64,000 nucleotides of DNA from JAVVEG01 sp041751425 (GTDB lineage: Bacteria > Pseudomonadota > Gammaproteobacteria > Pseudomonadales > Pseudohongiellaceae), in assembly GCA_041751425.1 (NCBI GenBank), contig JBGSXL010000011.1, positions 275,623 to 339,622 of the forward strand, given 5' to 3'. The translations under genes and the position numbers were made by a program. Within the stretch, counting starts at the first letter, position 1; the number at the start of each line of letters is the position of its first letter. The notes beneath the pieces were generated by a model. The model saw nothing but the letters and a program-made list of their open reading frames with translations, ran no database searches and was not told the DNA's origin. This document shows positions 63,125 through 64,000 of the stretch, piece by piece.

Positions 63125-64000
63125 TCAGTAGCCGATGGAGACGGCATAAGCCAGCATCAGCAACGCCAACACAATGTAGATCGCCCACAACCAGACAATA
63201 AAGCGCGCCCATTGTGTCCAACCCACTTGAGCAGCAGCCAGATAGGCCAGCAAGGTTCCAGATGTTGGCGTAAGCATGTTGGTAATTCCATTACCAAACA
63301 GAAAAGTCAGTACGGTGGTTTGCGGTTCAACACCAGTCAGTTGTCCAATGGGTCCCAAAATCGGCATGCTCACGGCAGCCTGGCCAGAGGTTGAAGGGAT
63401 CAGGAAGTCGAGCAGCAATTGCGAAACAAACATACCTGCTGCAGCCAAATACGAGTTATTGGAACCGATGATGCCGGTCAGCCCGTGAACCACGGAGTCG
63501 AGCACGCGTCCATTTTCCAAAGTAATTGCAACGGCTGAAGCCACTCCAATCAGCATGCTCGCCATCAGAATTTTTTTCATACCATCTACAAAAGCGTCTG
63601 CGGCACCACTGGCACCAAGACCACTCATTGCAGCCAATATGATGCTGAGTCCAATGTAAAAAGTGGAGAGTTCCGGATGATCCCAGGCCCACCGATTTGA
63701 GCAGTACACAATGGCAGCGATGCCTATCAGCAGGGTGATCAGCATCACCGTGTGACTGCGGGACATTTTTTCGGTACTGAACTCGATTTTTACGGAACGA
63801 TCGAAGCCTTCACGACGAATCATATACAACGTGAAAATAATGCCAACAAACAAAAAGATCGTAAAAAAAACGAAACGCAAACCAGCGCCACTGAATATCT
63901 GCAGTCCCACCAGAGGTTGGGCGATAGTCAATGGCAATGGGTTGGTGACTGACGAAAGATAGCCGGCTTTCACTGCAACAGTGACGATGGCCAGACCGAT
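63125..64000 (-). CDS. YfcC-like membrane transporter, partial (5' end outside window)
   Basis: The visible 291 residues are the C-terminal part of a YfcC-family carrier, related to C4-dicarboxylate and basic amino acid transporters. Seven or so helices are visible, with LLDFLIPSTSGQAAVSMPIL and FGNGITNMLTPTSGTLLAYL as family signatures. The frame stays open to the window end, so the true start lies beyond it; about 170 or more residues are missing. It is probably co-transcribed with the hydrolase 15 bases downstream, whose product might be its substrate (inference). Confidence 0.85.
   Translation of the reverse strand: MGLAIVTVAVKAGYLSSVTNPLPLTIAQPLVGLQIFSGAGLRFVFFTIFLFVGIIFTLYMIRREGFDRSVKIEFSTEKMSRSHTVMLITLLIGIAAIVYCSNRWAWDHPELSTFYIGLSIILAAMSGLGASGAADAFVDGMKKILMASMLIGVASAVAITLENGRVLDSVVHGLTGIIGSNNSYLAAAGMFVSQLLLDFLIPSTSGQAAVSMPILGPIGQLTGVEPQTTVLTFLFGNGITNMLTPTSGTLLAYLAAAQVGWTQWARFIVWLWAIYIVLALLMLAYAVSIGY

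Noticed and set aside
1..64000. CRISPR arrays, tRNA or rRNA genes, prophage or insertion sequences
   Set aside because: No regularly spaced repeats, cloverleaf-like gene ends, phage structural genes or transposases were seen; the short repeats found are explained above.

Overview
The window looks like the chromosome of a Gram-negative gammaproteobacterium, probably an aerobic aquatic heterotroph. The evidence is the gene repertoire: rimK, DUF3014, DUF945 and SURF1 proteins, trhO, an Opp-type peptide importer, many lipobox and signal-peptide exported proteins, and Shine-Dalgarno-led genes with short intergenic gaps. Species cannot be fixed from sequence reading alone. No rRNA, tRNA, CRISPR array, prophage, transposase or plasmid functions were recognised. 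Most of the window is ordinary chromosome with several unusual gene architectures.

Layout. 0-4.3 kb: a BrnT/BrnA toxin-antitoxin pair at the left edge, a VOC protein next to an aldehyde dehydrogenase, a YiiX-like cysteine hydrolase and a metallophosphoesterase. 4.4-11 kb: TPR protein, exported peroxiredoxin, DUF3014 protein, RecQ, TrhO, DUF1653 protein and a small lipoprotein. 11-12.7 kb: a compact ECF sigma / membrane anti-sigma-like / periplasmic sensor operon with a candidate self-regulated promoter. 12.9-22.1 kb: an exported Ig-like protein, a large DUF6351-like lipoprotein, and an OppA-B-C-DF peptide importer. 22-28.7 kb: a protein and peptide modification neighbourhood with RimK, a second RimK-like ATP-grasp ligase, a GNAT/C39-peptidase fusion and a DUF2817 metallopeptidase, plus a VOC protein and an orphan SURF1.

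28.8-42 kb: an in-frame fusion of an FAD/NAD oxidoreductase to an S9 peptidase, a cytochrome-c-like lipoprotein, an alkyl sulfatase, a TIGR01777 epimerase, a TPR lipoprotein, a PAS-GAF-GGDEF cyclase, an unknown exported protein, an EVE protein and a serine hydrolase. 42.1-46.1 kb: a divergent envelope locus (AAA ATPase with one membrane helix, L,D-transpeptidase, M14 amidase lipoprotein) whose proteins share unusual parts. 46.3-51.5 kb: transaldolase, then a CheB-CheR-PAS gene broken by one in-frame TAG, a PAS protein and a Crp/Fnr regulator. 51.7-57.4 kb: ABC-2 exporter, DUF945 protein with an extra C-terminal domain, and 5'-nucleotidase. 57.5-64 kb: a block of minus-strand hydrolases (S9 peptidase, CapA-like, CocE/NonD) ending in a YfcC-like transporter cut by the window edge. 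The S9 gene is bracketed by two copies of a 58-bp palindrome, and a related direct-repeat element lies at 46.2 kb.

How genes work together: peptide import (Opp) and many peptidases and hydrolases suggest a peptide-scavenging lifestyle. The strongest candidates for something undescribed are the envelope locus at 42.1-46.1 kb, the ATP-grasp/GNAT-C39/DUF2817 neighbourhood, the oxidoreductase-S9 fusion, and the palindromes flanking the S9 gene.
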